7,387 bases of DNA, from positions 1 through 7,387 of the forward strand of contig URTC01000075.1 in NCBI GenBank assembly GCA_900550765.1, given 5' to 3'. The translations under genes were made by a program, and so were the position numbers. Shown piece after piece: positions 1 through 5,938 of this stretch. How positions within the stretch are numbered: position 1 is the stretch's first letter; each line of letters begins with the position of its first letter. The DNA is from an uncultured Clostridia bacterium (lineage in GTDB: Bacteria > Bacillota > Clostridia > Christensenellales > QALW01). The notes below the pieces were generated by a model that saw nothing but the letters and a program-made list of their open reading frames with translations, was not told the origin of the DNA and searched no databases.

Positions 1-537
1 GATTTGGATATTCTGCGCTAAAATGTAGCCGTTGTACTGCTGAAAGACGTCCTGTTCAGCGGAACGATCCGGGATAACCTGCGCTGGGGGAATCCTGACG
101 CTACGGATGAAGAGATCCTGGAAGCCTGTAAACTGGCGCAGGCGGATGAGTTTATCCAGCAGTTCCCCAAAAAATATGATACATGGATTGAACAGGGCGG
201 CGCCAATGTTTCCGGCGGACAGAAGCAGCGCCTGTGTATTGCACGCGCTCTTTTAAAAAAGCCCAAGGTTCTGATCCTGGACGATTCCACCAGTGCGGTG
301 GATACGCGTACGGATATTCTGATCCGTCAGGGGTTCCGCGAGTTTATTCCCGAAACGACAAAGATCATTATCGCACAGCGCGTAGCCTCTGTAGAGGACG
401 CGGACCGCATTATTGTAATGGATGGCGGGCAAATCAGCGATATCGGCACGCATGATGAGCTGATGAAAACCAATGCGATCTATCAGGAGATCTATACTAC
501 CCAGAATAAGGCAGGCGATCAAGATGGCGAACAATAA
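1..537 (+). CDS. ABC exporter half-transporter, degenerate-site subunit (3' part only)
   Basis: This is the C-terminal part of an ATP-binding domain, about 178 codons; the membrane domain and Walker A lie upstream of the window. Visible motifs are the signature VSGGQ (208-222), Walker B ending LDD (277-285) and a D-loop SAVD. The catalytic Glu position is Asp (codon 283-285) and the H-loop His is Gln (AQR, codon 376-378). In heterodimeric exporters such as TM287/288 and BmrC/D, this pattern marks the subunit that carries the degenerate ATP site, so I infer a regulatory NBD paired with the next gene's product. Two oddities sit near the edge: an in-frame TAA at 19-21 and Leu (40-42) at the conserved Q-loop Gln. 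The flanking residues still align well in frame, so either the gene is damaged or the sequence end contains errors. It overlaps the next gene by 14 bases. The transported substrate cannot be told. Confidence 0.85.
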
Positions 538-2455
538 AACCAACTCTATTCCTTCCACAACGCCTCGGGGACAGCGTGCGCCCAGAGGAGTTCTGCGCCG
601 GCTGCTGCGCTTGTTATTTGAATTTTATCCGGTATTGCTGCCGGTTACGCTGGTTTGCATCCTTGTTAACGCGATTGTCAGCTCGATGCCCGCGATATTT
701 ATGCAGAATATTATCGCTGTTGTGGATGAAAGCTATAAAACCGGCGATTGGGCGGCAGTATCCGGCAGCATCCTGACGCTGGTGGGCATTCTTGTTGCAC
801 TTTATATTATCAGCCTTATTGCAGGCTGCGTTTATACCCAGCTGATGGCTGTTATTACGCAGGGCTCGCTGAAGAAACTGCGGGAAAAAATGTTCAGCCA
901 TATGCAGAATTTACCTATTAAATATTTTGATACTCACGGACATGGCGACATTATGAGTTATTACACCAACGATGTGGATACCCTGCGTCAGATGATCAGC
1001 CAAAGTCTGCCGCAGATGCTGATCTCCGGCGTGACGCTGCTGGCGGTATTCGGCATCATGATGTATTACAGCGTTATTTTGGGCCTGATTGTAGTGGCCG
1101 GCGTAATTTGTATGTTGTTTTCGGCCCGTTATATCACCAGTCATTCCTCCAAATATTTTCTGCGTCAGCAGGTCACTCTGGCTAAGGCCGAGGCGTTTAT
1201 GGAAGAGATGATGACCGGGCAGAAAGTGATCAAGGTATTTTGCCATGAGGAGGACGTCAAGGCGGATTTTGATAAGGTAAACGGAGAGATCTTTTTCAAT
1301 GCCCGCAACGGAAACCGCTTTGCCAATATTTTGATGCCTCTTTTGAGCAATATCGGCAACGTAATGTATGTGGTAGTAGCCCTGGTAGGCGGTGTACTGC
1401 TGCTGACGGATGTGTCCAACATCAGCATTTCCGGCATGGCGTTCAGCATCAGCATCGTAGTGCCGTTTTTGAATATGACCAAGCAGTTCGCCGGTGCGGT
1501 TGGGCAGGTGTCCAATCAGGTGAATATGGTGATCATGGGGCTTGCGGGTGCGCACCGCATTTTTGCCCTGCTGGATGAACAGCCTGAAAGCGACGAAGCA
1601 TATGTTACACTGGTAAATGCAAAGGAAAATGCCGATGGCAGCGTGAGCGAGTGTGAAGAACGCACCAATCTTTGGGCGTGGAAACATCAGCATCATGACG
1701 GTACTGTCACCTATACTCCCCTGCAGGGTGATGTGCGCTTTTATGATGTCAACTTCGGCTATACGCCGGAAAAGACCGTGCTGCATAATATTTCCCTGTA
1801 TGCCAAGCCCGGGCAGAAGGTTGCTTTTGTTGGGTCTACCGGTGCAGGAAAAACTACCATTACGAACCTTATCAACCGTTTTTATGACATCGATGACGGA
1901 AAGATCCGCTATGACGGCATCAATGTCAAAAAAATCAAAAAAGCGGATTTGCGGCATAGTTTAGGAATCATTCTGCAGGATACCAATCTTTTTACCGGTA
2001 CGGTAATGGAGAATATCCGCTATGGAAATTTGGAGGCAACCGATGAAGAATGCATTGCCGCGGCTAAGCTTGCCGGTGCAGATGATTTTATCCGCCGTCT
2101 GCCGGAGGGCTACGGCACCATGCTGCACGGCAATGGCTCGAACCTCAGCCAGGGCCAGCGGCAGCTGCTGGTTATTGCGCGCGCGGCTGTAGCCGATCCG
2201 CCTGTCATGATTATGGACGAGGCAACCAGCTCGATCGATACCCGTACCGAGGCCATTGTGCAGCGGGGGATGGATGCGCTGATGGCTGGACGTACCGTGT
2301 TTGTGATCGCACACCGCCTTTCAACTGTACGCAATGCGGACGCGATTATGGTGCTCGATCACGGACGCATTATCGAACGCGGTACGCATGACGAGCTTCT
2401 TCAGCTTAAGGGCACCTACTATCAGCTGTATACCGGCGTGTTGGAATTGGATTGA
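524..2455 (+). CDS. ABC exporter half-transporter, catalytic subunit of a heterodimer (permease plus ATPase)
   Basis: A complete 643-residue fused half-transporter. A basic N-terminal tail is followed by a six-helix type IV exporter membrane domain (about residues 30-345) and an ATP-binding domain (about 403-643). Motifs are A-loop Tyr412, Walker A GSTGAGKT (437-444), Q-loop Gln485, signature LSQGQ (541-545), Walker B ending MDE with catalytic Glu566, and H-loop His597. Active Glu and His together with the altered signature SQGQ (normally SGGQ) match the TM288-type partner, whose signature faces the degenerate site of the upstream subunit. Residues about 355-402 form a hydrophilic insert between the two domains. 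The ATG at 524 is preferred over the upstream ATG at 473 because AAGGCAGG lies just upstream (508-515) and the 17 extra residues would lie within the previous gene. Translation is probably coupled to that gene. Likely exports a drug, lipid or peptide; the substrate is unknown. Confidence 0.93.
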   Translation: MANNKTNSIPSTTPRGQRAPRGVLRRLLRLLFEFYPVLLPVTLVCILVNAIVSSMPAIFMQNIIAVVDESYKTGDWAAVSGSILTLVGILVALYIISLIAGCVYTQLMAVITQGSLKKLREKMFSHMQNLPIKYFDTHGHGDIMSYYTNDVDTLRQMISQSLPQMLISGVTLLAVFGIMMYYSVILGLIVVAGVICMLFSARYITSHSSKYFLRQQVTLAKAEAFMEEMMTGQKVIKVFCHEEDVKADFDKVNGEIFFNARNGNRFANILMPLLSNIGNVMYVVVALVGGVLLLTDVSNISISGMAFSISIVVPFLNMTKQFAGAVGQVSNQVNMVIMGLAGAHRIFALLDEQPESDEAYVTLVNAKENADGSVSECEERTNLWAWKHQHHDGTVTYTPLQGDVRFYDVNFGYTPEKTVLHNISLYAKPGQKVAFVGSTGAGKTTITNLINRFYDIDDGKIRYDGINVKKIKKADLRHSLGIILQDTNLFTGTVMENIRYGNLEATDEECIAAAKLAGADDFIRRLPEGYGTMLHGNGSNLSQGQRQLLVIARAAVADPPVMIMDEATSSIDTRTEAIVQRGMDALMAGRTVFVIAHRLSTVRNADAIMVLDHGRIIERGTHDELLQLKGTYYQLYTGVLELD

Positions 2456-2463
2456 TCTGTTCG

Positions 2464-2518
2464 AAAATCCCGGGGCTTCCGGCTGTTTCTGCTTCAGGAA
2501 GGCTGCCCCGGGGTTTTT
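2464..2518 (+). terminator. Rho-independent terminator of the ABC operon
   Basis: The arm CCCGGGGC (2469-2476) pairs with GCCCCGGG (2505-2512). The stem extends through AAAAT with GTTTT (2464-2468 with 2513-2517), giving 13 bp. The loop can pair further (TTCC with GGAA), and a T-run follows. It starts nine bases after the transporter stop codon. Confidence 0.92.
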
Positions 2519-2762
2519 ATAGTTTTGGGAAGACAAAAATAGAAGAATGGGTGTTTTTTGCCCTGTGCGAACGGACAGAAAAGGAACGGCGCCGGTTTGT
2601 ACGCAGGAATTTTCTGTATTCCGGCATGCTTTGCAGAGGAGGAGATTGGAGCGGGCGGTATATGGTGATTCCCCTTTTGGGGGGTGGAGTTGGGTGTGCA
2701 CTTTTTATGTTAAAATACAGCATTTTACGTTCAATTACGGCAATTGCATAAAACGAAAATAG
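2519..2762. other. Intergenic stretch with no supported gene
   Basis: I see no credible gene here. Short open frames exist on both strands but lack ribosome sites and family resemblance. The stretch holds a CCCC-TTTT-GGGG hairpin (2671-2682) and an AT-rich part after 2700 with small inverted repeats such as CAATT...AATTG. It separates the GC-richer transporter operon from the accessory region. Confidence 0.6.
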
Positions 2763-2802
2763 CCTTGAAGCCGCTGGAATTATGGTGATTTCAAGGTTTT
2801 TT
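2763..2802 (+). terminator. Hairpin with T-run, terminator-like
   Basis: CCTTGAA (2763-2769) pairs with TTCAAGG (2790-2796) and six Ts follow (2797-2802). The loop is 20 bases. No plus-strand gene lies just upstream. On the minus strand the same stem is followed by CTATTTT, so it may act in both directions. It marks the left border of the repeat-rich tract, directly next to the first core copy. Confidence 0.55.
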
Positions 2803-2806
2803 GCTG

Positions 2807-2870
2807 TGTGAGAGGTGCATCAAAAAGATGGTTTCGGCATTTTGGGGGAGGGAATGGAACGTTCAAACTC
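2807..2870 (-). repeat. tRNA-3'-like core repeat, copy 1 (degenerate)
   Basis: First of five same-orientation copies. On the plus strand it reads TGTGAGAG, an altered CCACAT block, CAAAAAGAT, a T-rich bridge, GGCATTTTGGGGGAGGGAA and GTTC. On the minus strand the order is a T-arm-like GTTC motif, a CCCTCC acceptor-like stretch, a T-run, then CTCTCACA. This copy differs from the others in the GAGCCACAT block. Likely an old attachment-site remnant. Confidence 0.6.
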
Positions 2871-2871
2871 A

Positions 2872-3016
2872 CAAAAAGTTGGCAGCGACAGTGAGCCGTT
2901 GTGAGGACGTTTACAATCGAACAGGCAAGCCGACTTTTTGCGAAACAGAAACAAAGGGGAGGGTGACTAATTTTTGATGAAATAAAAAAATCGGAACAAG
3001 CGGAACTCGTTCCGAC
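2872..3016. repeat. Structured repeat module A, copy 1
   Basis: This noncoding module between core copies 1 and 2 resembles 4589-4750 in order and sequence. Its outer arms CAAAAAGTTGGC (2872-2883) and GCCGACTTTTTG (2929-2940) pair with one wobble. Inside, GGC (2881-2883) can alternatively pair with GCC (2895-2897) across an 11-base loop, and GTTG (2898-2901) with CAAT (2914-2917). A second hairpin, CGGAAC (2992-2997) with GTTCCG (3009-3014), leads into the next core. No reading frame is supported. It could be a folded recombination site, a small mobile repeat or an RNA. Confidence 0.55.
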
Positions 3017-3070
3017 GTGTCTAACATGAAAAAGATATTTTTTTGATTTCGGTGAGTGGAACTGAACTCT
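3017..3070 (-). repeat. tRNA-3'-like core repeat, copy 2
   Basis: Second copy of the core. It keeps ACATGAAAAAGATATTTTT and a GGAACTGAACTC end close to that of copy 3, but the GTGAGAGCC block is eroded to GTCTAAC. In the minus direction it lies downstream of the acetyltransferase gene. Confidence 0.6.
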
Positions 3071-3205
3071 TGCCTCCTGAAAAAGTTGATAGCAAACCGA
3101 AGCGTCGCGAGCGCACTTGCAAGCGAGCAGCGGAGTTACGGCATGATCTTTTTATCAAATAAAAAATAGGCATGGATATTGCTGTAACTGAAACTTTCTA
3201 TACGG
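3071..3205. other. Noncoding spacer, partial module-A remnant
   Basis: It begins with AAAAAGTTGATAGC, like the start of module A, then runs through a GC-rich stretch of GCGAGC/GCAAGCGAGC near-repeats around a CTTGCAAG palindrome (near 3115-3122). It ends with TTTTTATCAAATAAAAAAT, an inverted A/T pair that may terminate the minus-strand acetyltransferase transcript. No gene seen. Confidence 0.45.
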
Positions 3206-3712
3206 TCATAATAGAATATGAAAAATTTGAATGAGATTTCCTGTCCTTTCTCCAGTGACTTCTTTTATAAGCACACCGCCGTTCTTCAATATTGTTTTTG
3301 CAGAACCAATATTATTCTTATCGCAGGTTATCACTATGGGATTAATGCCATGATTTTTCATAATCGGTAAAGCCATTGACAACATTTTAGTCGCATAACC
3401 TTTTCGACGTTCAGAAGGACGAATTCCATAACCGCAATGACCGTCTATTCCTACGCTTATTGCATTTTTCTTTGGTCTAATACTGATTGCCCCTAATATT
3501 TTTGTGGTATTAACACAAAAATATAATTCTTGTCCGGCTTTCTTGTCATCTTCAACCCATTTTAGCCATTCTTCATAGGATACCGTTCGTTTTTGTGAAA
3601 AGCGCCTTAACGCACCGGGATTTAATCGGCCGCCGTAGGTCTCCCATTCATCCATCATGTTTTCGTATTGCGTTTTATATTCAATAGAAGGTTCCACCAA
3701 TTTGATATCCAT
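3206..3712 (-). CDS. GNAT-family N-acetyltransferase
   Basis: A 168-residue soluble protein of the GNAT fold, which moves an acetyl group from acetyl-CoA to an amine. The acetyl-CoA binding motif Q/R-x-x-G-x-G/A appears as RRKGYA (residues 102-107), preceded by a GYGIRPSER strand-turn. The later CDKNNIGSAKTILKNGG segment (130-146) is the usual Asn/Ser-bearing helix. Length fits a complete single-domain member. The ATG at 3712 is chosen over 3736 because AGGAGA (plus 3719-3724) sits six bases before it, inside the longer frame. It has its own strong promoter and lies alone between core copies 2 and 3, like a cassette. The substrate is unknown. Some relatives act on antibiotics, polyamines or protein ends, and nothing here selects among them. 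Confidence 0.88.
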   Translation of the reverse strand: MDIKLVEPSIEYKTQYENMMDEWETYGGRLNPGALRRFSQKRTVSYEEWLKWVEDDKKAGQELYFCVNTTKILGAISIRPKKNAISVGIDGHCGYGIRPSERRKGYATKMLSMALPIMKNHGINPIVITCDKNNIGSAKTILKNGGVLIKEVTGERTGNLIQIFHILL

Positions 3713-3745
3713 AAAATATCTCCTATTATAATACATACAGTTATT

Positions 3746-3774
3746 ATTATATCAGATAAAACAAAAGAAATCAA
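3746..3774 (-). promoter_or_regulatory. Promoter of the acetyltransferase gene
   Basis: On the minus strand the -35 is TTGATT (plus 3769-3774), followed by 17 bases and -10 TATAAT (plus 3746-3751), ahead of the ribosome site. The -35 lies in one arm of the hairpin 3764-3799. Confidence 0.8.
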
Positions 3775-3799
3775 TTGCCTTACAACAATCGCTTTCTTT
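3764..3799 (-). other. Imperfect hairpin between core copy 3 and the acetyltransferase promoter
   Basis: AAAGAAATCAATTG (3764-3777) faces CAATCGCTTTCTTT (3786-3799) with two mismatches and an eight-base loop. On the minus strand it is followed by CTTTTGTTTTA. It probably ends transcription arriving from the neighbouring unit. It occupies the same place as the hairpin upstream of the GrpB-family gene. Confidence 0.5.
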
Positions 3800-3806
3800 C
3801 GATAAA

Positions 3807-3864
3807 TGTGAGAGCCACATGAAAAAGATATTTTTAGCATTTTGGAGATGGAAGTTGAACCCCC
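3807..3864 (-). repeat. tRNA-3'-like core repeat, copy 3
   Basis: It has the intact block TGTGAGAGCCACATGAAAAA, then GATATTTTTAGCATTTTGGAGATGGAAGTTGAAC-type sequence. On the minus strand it shows GGGTTCAAC (T-arm-like), a CCATCTCC acceptor-like stretch and a T-run. In the minus direction it lies between the GrpB-family stop (3907) and the next promoter. The palindrome ATGTGGCTCTCACAT is complete only in this copy. Confidence 0.7.
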
Positions 3865-3906
3865 AAGTGGATCAAACACCGATGCAAATGTCCAATCCTT
3901 AAGGGT

Positions 3907-4443
3907 TCAGGTGTCAACGGTGTCTTGATTTTGAGCAATAAGAACCTTTATTTTATCAAAAAATGCCTGTTTCCCAGCCGTATATTTCTTCCTGTCATCA
4001 AAGTACATTTTAGACAAGCTTAGCTTTAATTCTTCATACTCTTTTGCCTGTTTAGAGTGCGTTCGTAAAAAGTCTCTAAATTGTATTTGCTCATAAAACA
4101 ATGTAAGATCCTTTGATTTATAGCAATGAATGTGTTGTAAGGAAATTTCATTTTCCCCTTTTAATATAAATAAATACTTACCTGATGCGACTTCGCCGTA
4201 ATATAGGTAGTTGTTTTCTTTCATTTTTTGAAATACTTGTTCTGTGATATCTTTAAAAACAATAGCTACATCCAGCATCGGCTTCGCCATTATTCCAGGG
4301 ATAGATGTACTGCCAACATGCTCAATTGAAACGATTTCATTCGGAAACATTTCCATAAAAAGTTCTTTTACTTTGCTATATTCATCCACCCATTTTTCAT
4401 TATAAGGCAGCAATAGTACTCTGTTCTTTGGCACACCGAGCAT
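3907..4443 (-). CDS. GrpB family protein (nucleotidyltransferase-like fold)
   Basis: A 178-residue protein of the GrpB/UPF0157 family. The signature HVGSTSIPGIMAKPMLDV (about residues 42-59) has the Gly-Ser of a nucleotidyltransferase-type fold and an Asp at 58. HIH (104-106) and a C-terminal KKYTAGKQAFFDK segment (about 152-164) are also typical. Length is normal. The family is related to polymerase-beta-like nucleotidyltransferases, but the reaction of most members is unknown, so I assign none. It is unrelated to the chaperone GrpE. The ATG at 4443 follows AGGGGG by about eight bases. The gene stands alone with its own promoter between core copies 3 and 4, in the same layout as the acetyltransferase. 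The stop lies about 40 bases before core copy 3. Confidence 0.88.
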   Translation of the reverse strand: MLGVPKNRVLLLPYNEKWVDEYSKVKELFMEMFPNEIVSIEHVGSTSIPGIMAKPMLDVAIVFKDITEQVFQKMKENNYLYYGEVASGKYLFILKGENEISLQHIHCYKSKDLTLFYEQIQFRDFLRTHSKQAKEYEELKLSLSKMYFDDRKKYTAGKQAFFDKIKVLIAQNQDTVDT

Positions 4444-4458
4444 AAATTATTCCCCCTA

Positions 4459-4487
4459 CTTATAATCATAGTACCATAATTAAGCAA
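4459..4487 (-). promoter_or_regulatory. Promoter of the GrpB-family gene
   Basis: On the minus strand the -35 is TTGCTT (plus 4482-4487), followed by 17 bases and -10 TATAAG (plus 4459-4464), ahead of the AGGGGG ribosome site (plus 4452-4457). The -35 begins where the upstream hairpin's T-run ends, so terminator and promoter are packed together. TATGAT just upstream (plus 4465-4470) is an alternative -10. Confidence 0.6.
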
Positions 4488-4529
4488 AAAGCACAACACG
4501 AGAGTTCAACTCTTCCCTGTTGTGCTTTT
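4487..4529. terminator. Strong bidirectional hairpin
   Basis: AAAAGCACAACA (4487-4498) pairs perfectly with TGTTGTGCTTTT (4518-4529). The loop holds a second palindrome, AGAGTT-C-AACTCT (4501-4513). A-runs on one side and T-runs on the other let it work as a terminator on either strand. It separates core copy 4 from the GrpB-family promoter. Confidence 0.75.
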
Positions 4530-4531
4530 GT

Positions 4532-4588
4532 TGTGAGAGCCACATGAAAAAGATTTTTTTGCTTTTCGGAGGTGGGAACTGAACTCTC
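4532..4588 (-). repeat. tRNA-3'-like core repeat, copy 4
   Basis: It has the intact TGTGAGAGCCACATGAAAAA block, then GATTTTTTTGCTTTTCGGAGGTGGGAACTGAACTC-type sequence. On the minus strand it shows GAGTTCAGTTCCCACCTCC, similar to a T-loop and acceptor 3' side. No matching tRNA 5' half is present, so it is not a tRNA gene. Confidence 0.7.
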
Positions 4589-4750
4589 GTACTCGCAAAA
4601 AGTTGGTAGCGACAGCGAACCGTTGCAAGGGCGTTTACAACCGAGCAGGTGAGCCGAGCGTGACTTTTTGCGAAAAGGAGGAGCAGCGGCGTGAGCGCGC
4701 TCTGATTTTTATAAAAAATCGGAGCAAGCGATACAAAGCTTACTTCGACG
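4589..4750. repeat. Structured repeat module A, copy 2
   Basis: Related to 2872-3016. Its outer arms CGCAAAAAGT (4594-4603) and ACTTTTTGCG (4663-4672) are perfect. Inside, GGT (4605-4607) pairs with ACC (4619-4621) across an 11-base loop, and GTTG (4622-4625) with CAAC (4638-4641) across 12 bases. The first pair replaces GGC/GCC of the other copy, a compensatory change. A second hairpin, GCTCTGATTTTT (4699-4710) with AAAAATCGGAGC (4714-4725), has a three-base loop and one wobble. The module ends in CGACGTG, shared with the module before copy 2. A minus-strand open frame across it (4480-4764) looks spurious. Confidence 0.6.
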
Positions 4751-4810
4751 TGTGAGAGCCACATAAAAAAGATATTTTCGGCATTTCGGCGGAGGGATTT
4801 GAACTCTATA
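4751..4810 (-). repeat. tRNA-3'-like core repeat, copy 5; probable attachment site next to the integrase
   Basis: It has the TGTGAGAGCCACATAAAAAA block, then GATATTTTCGGCATTTCGGC, then GGAGGGATTTGAACTC. On the minus strand GAGTTCAAATCCCTCCGCC is the copy closest to a real tRNA T-loop and acceptor end (TTCAAAT). Its end is about six bases from the integrase stop codon, the usual position of an attachment site for a tRNA-targeting tyrosine integrase. The T-stem is not fully paired and no CCA is encoded. The reciprocal site is not in the window. Confidence 0.6.
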
Positions 4811-4815
4811 CTTTT

Positions 4816-5865
4816 TCAGTTTTCATCGGGGTTTTTATATATGGGTGTGTATTGGGTGTGTACATTGATAAAACTATCTAATTTTTCTGCGCTTTCCTGA
4901 ATCTCAATATCGTTTACATGTGTATAGGTATCCATAGTAGTTTTAAAGTTTGCGTGACCCAAAAGTGCCTGTGCATCTTTTGGGCTGATAGATGCAGCTT
5001 TACATATAGAAGCATATGTGTGGCGACATTGGTGCGGTACGCCATCAAATCCTGTATTTTTTTTGAAATCGTTTAAAGATTTATCGAATTCGCATTTATG
5101 CAAATATGATTTTTGTGAATTTGCAAAAAGAATTTGATCTTTTTTTATATTTGTGAGAAATGGAAGCAAAACAGAAGGAAGCGCAATGATTCTCTTTCCA
5201 GCTTCAGTTTTTGGGCTTTTGATATGGGGTTTGCCGTCATTTGTCCAATAAATGCTATTGCTGATATCAATGATTCTTCTTTCGATATCAATATTTTTTC
5301 CTGTTAGCGCGAGGGCTTCGCCTTCACGCATACCGGTCATCATTAAAAAATACAGAAATACCCCTATACGATCGTTTAAGTTGTTTATAATTATTTTTTC
5401 ATTTTTTGCTGATAAAGGAGACCGTTTTGTTTGCGGAAGATTTTTGGGGATAGAAACACAGATACAAGGATTATTTGTGATATATTTTTGCACTACAGCG
5501 TAATTAAATATCATATTTAATATACATAGATGATTGCTGATTGTTTTTTTTGCAAATCCCTGTTGTTTCATATCTTTAAGAAAAATATCAATATCTAAAG
5601 CAAATATTTCTTTTATACGTGTTCCATTAAAATAGCTTATGATTCGTTTGAAAGCTCCGTTATAATTTTTTGTGGAATTATATTCGAGTGTTTTCCAGTG
5701 CTCTTCTTTCCATTCCTCTGCGGCTTGGTTAAAGAAAATACCAACAGAAACTTGGTTTTTATATTCTAAAATTTTCTTTCTAACCTCTTTTTCGGTATCA
5801 CCGCGAAATACCTTTCTTTTTCCGTCAATAGTAATACTATGTTCAACTTTGTACTTTTTGGGCAT
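4816..5865 (-). CDS. Tyrosine-family site-specific integrase
   Basis: A 349-residue phage/ICE-type integrase that cuts and rejoins DNA at attachment sites. A short N-terminal arm-binding region (about residues 5-40) precedes the core-binding SAM-like domain (about 43-140) and the catalytic domain (about 148-335). The complete active set is visible: Arg180 (MTGMREGEAL), Lys219 (KSPKTEAGKR), His278-x-x-Arg281 (HQCRH), His304 (LLGHANFKTT) and the nucleophile Tyr314 (MDTYTHV). The ATG at 5865 is preferred because AAAGGCGG (plus 5873-5880) sits seven bases before it; the longer frame to 5961 runs through a hairpin. No IntI-specific insert is apparent, so it is not an integron integrase. The stop lies almost at core copy 5. 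The gene is strongly AT-rich compared with the transporter genes. The leader carries a hairpin plus T-run and a convergent promoter, suggesting tight control. Confidence 0.95.
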   Translation of the reverse strand: MPKKYKVEHSITIDGKRKVFRGDTEKEVRKKILEYKNQVSVGIFFNQAAEEWKEEHWKTLEYNSTKNYNGAFKRIISYFNGTRIKEIFALDIDIFLKDMKQQGFAKKTISNHLCILNMIFNYAVVQKYITNNPCICVSIPKNLPQTKRSPLSAKNEKIIINNLNDRIGVFLYFLMMTGMREGEALALTGKNIDIERRIIDISNSIYWTNDGKPHIKSPKTEAGKRIIALPSVLLPFLTNIKKDQILFANSQKSYLHKCEFDKSLNDFKKNTGFDGVPHQCRHTYASICKAASISPKDAQALLGHANFKTTMDTYTHVNDIEIQESAEKLDSFINVHTQYTPIYKNPDEN

Positions 5866-5889
5866 AAAAATACCGCCTTTCTTTTTTTG

Positions 5890-5918
5890 TTGATAAAAAA
5901 GGCGACATGTAGTATAAT
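5890..5918 (+). promoter_or_regulatory. Plus-strand promoter in the integrase leader
   Basis: TTGATA (5890-5895), 17 bases, TATAAT (5913-5918): near-consensus sigma-A boxes pointing away from the integrase gene. Predicted start is about 5925. The -10 lies in the loop of the hairpin 5900-5938. No plus-strand protein gene follows. Confidence 0.65.
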
Positions 5919-5938
5919 AACACAAAGCCATATCGCCT
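5900..5938 (-). terminator. Terminator or attenuator hairpin upstream of the integrase
   Basis: On the minus strand AGGCGATATG (plus 5929-5938) pairs with CATGTCGCCT (plus 5900-5909) with one wobble and a 19-base loop, then a T-run follows (plus 5895-5899). It would stop transcripts arriving from the toxin-antitoxin operon before they reach the integrase, or act as a leader attenuator. Confidence 0.55.

Noticed and set aside
911..1957. Long minus-strand open frame inside the ABC gene
   Set aside because: Shadow of a strongly supported plus-strand coding region; His- and Ile-rich content typical of an antisense frame, with no domain.
2334..2762. Several short open frames on both strands between the transporter and the repeats
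   Set aside because: They cross the transporter end and its terminator, lack ribosome sites and resemble no family.
4480..4764. Minus-strand open frame of 94 codons across core copies 4 and 5 and module A
   Set aside because: It runs through two copies of the repeat and several hairpins, has no ribosome site, and reads the same repeat twice. It looks like repeat-derived noise.
2807..4810. Classical integron gene-cassette array
   Set aside because: The integrase shows no IntI-type insert, the hairpins lack the RYYYAAC/GTTRRRY core-site pattern, and the genes carry their own promoters.
4751..4810. A functional tRNA gene
   Set aside because: Only a T-arm and acceptor-like 3' end is present. 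The T-stem is imperfect, there is no CCA and no matching 5' half nearby.
2807..4810. CRISPR array
   Set aside because: The repeats are diverged, about 60 bases long, irregularly spaced and flank protein genes; there are no short uniform spacers and no cas genes.
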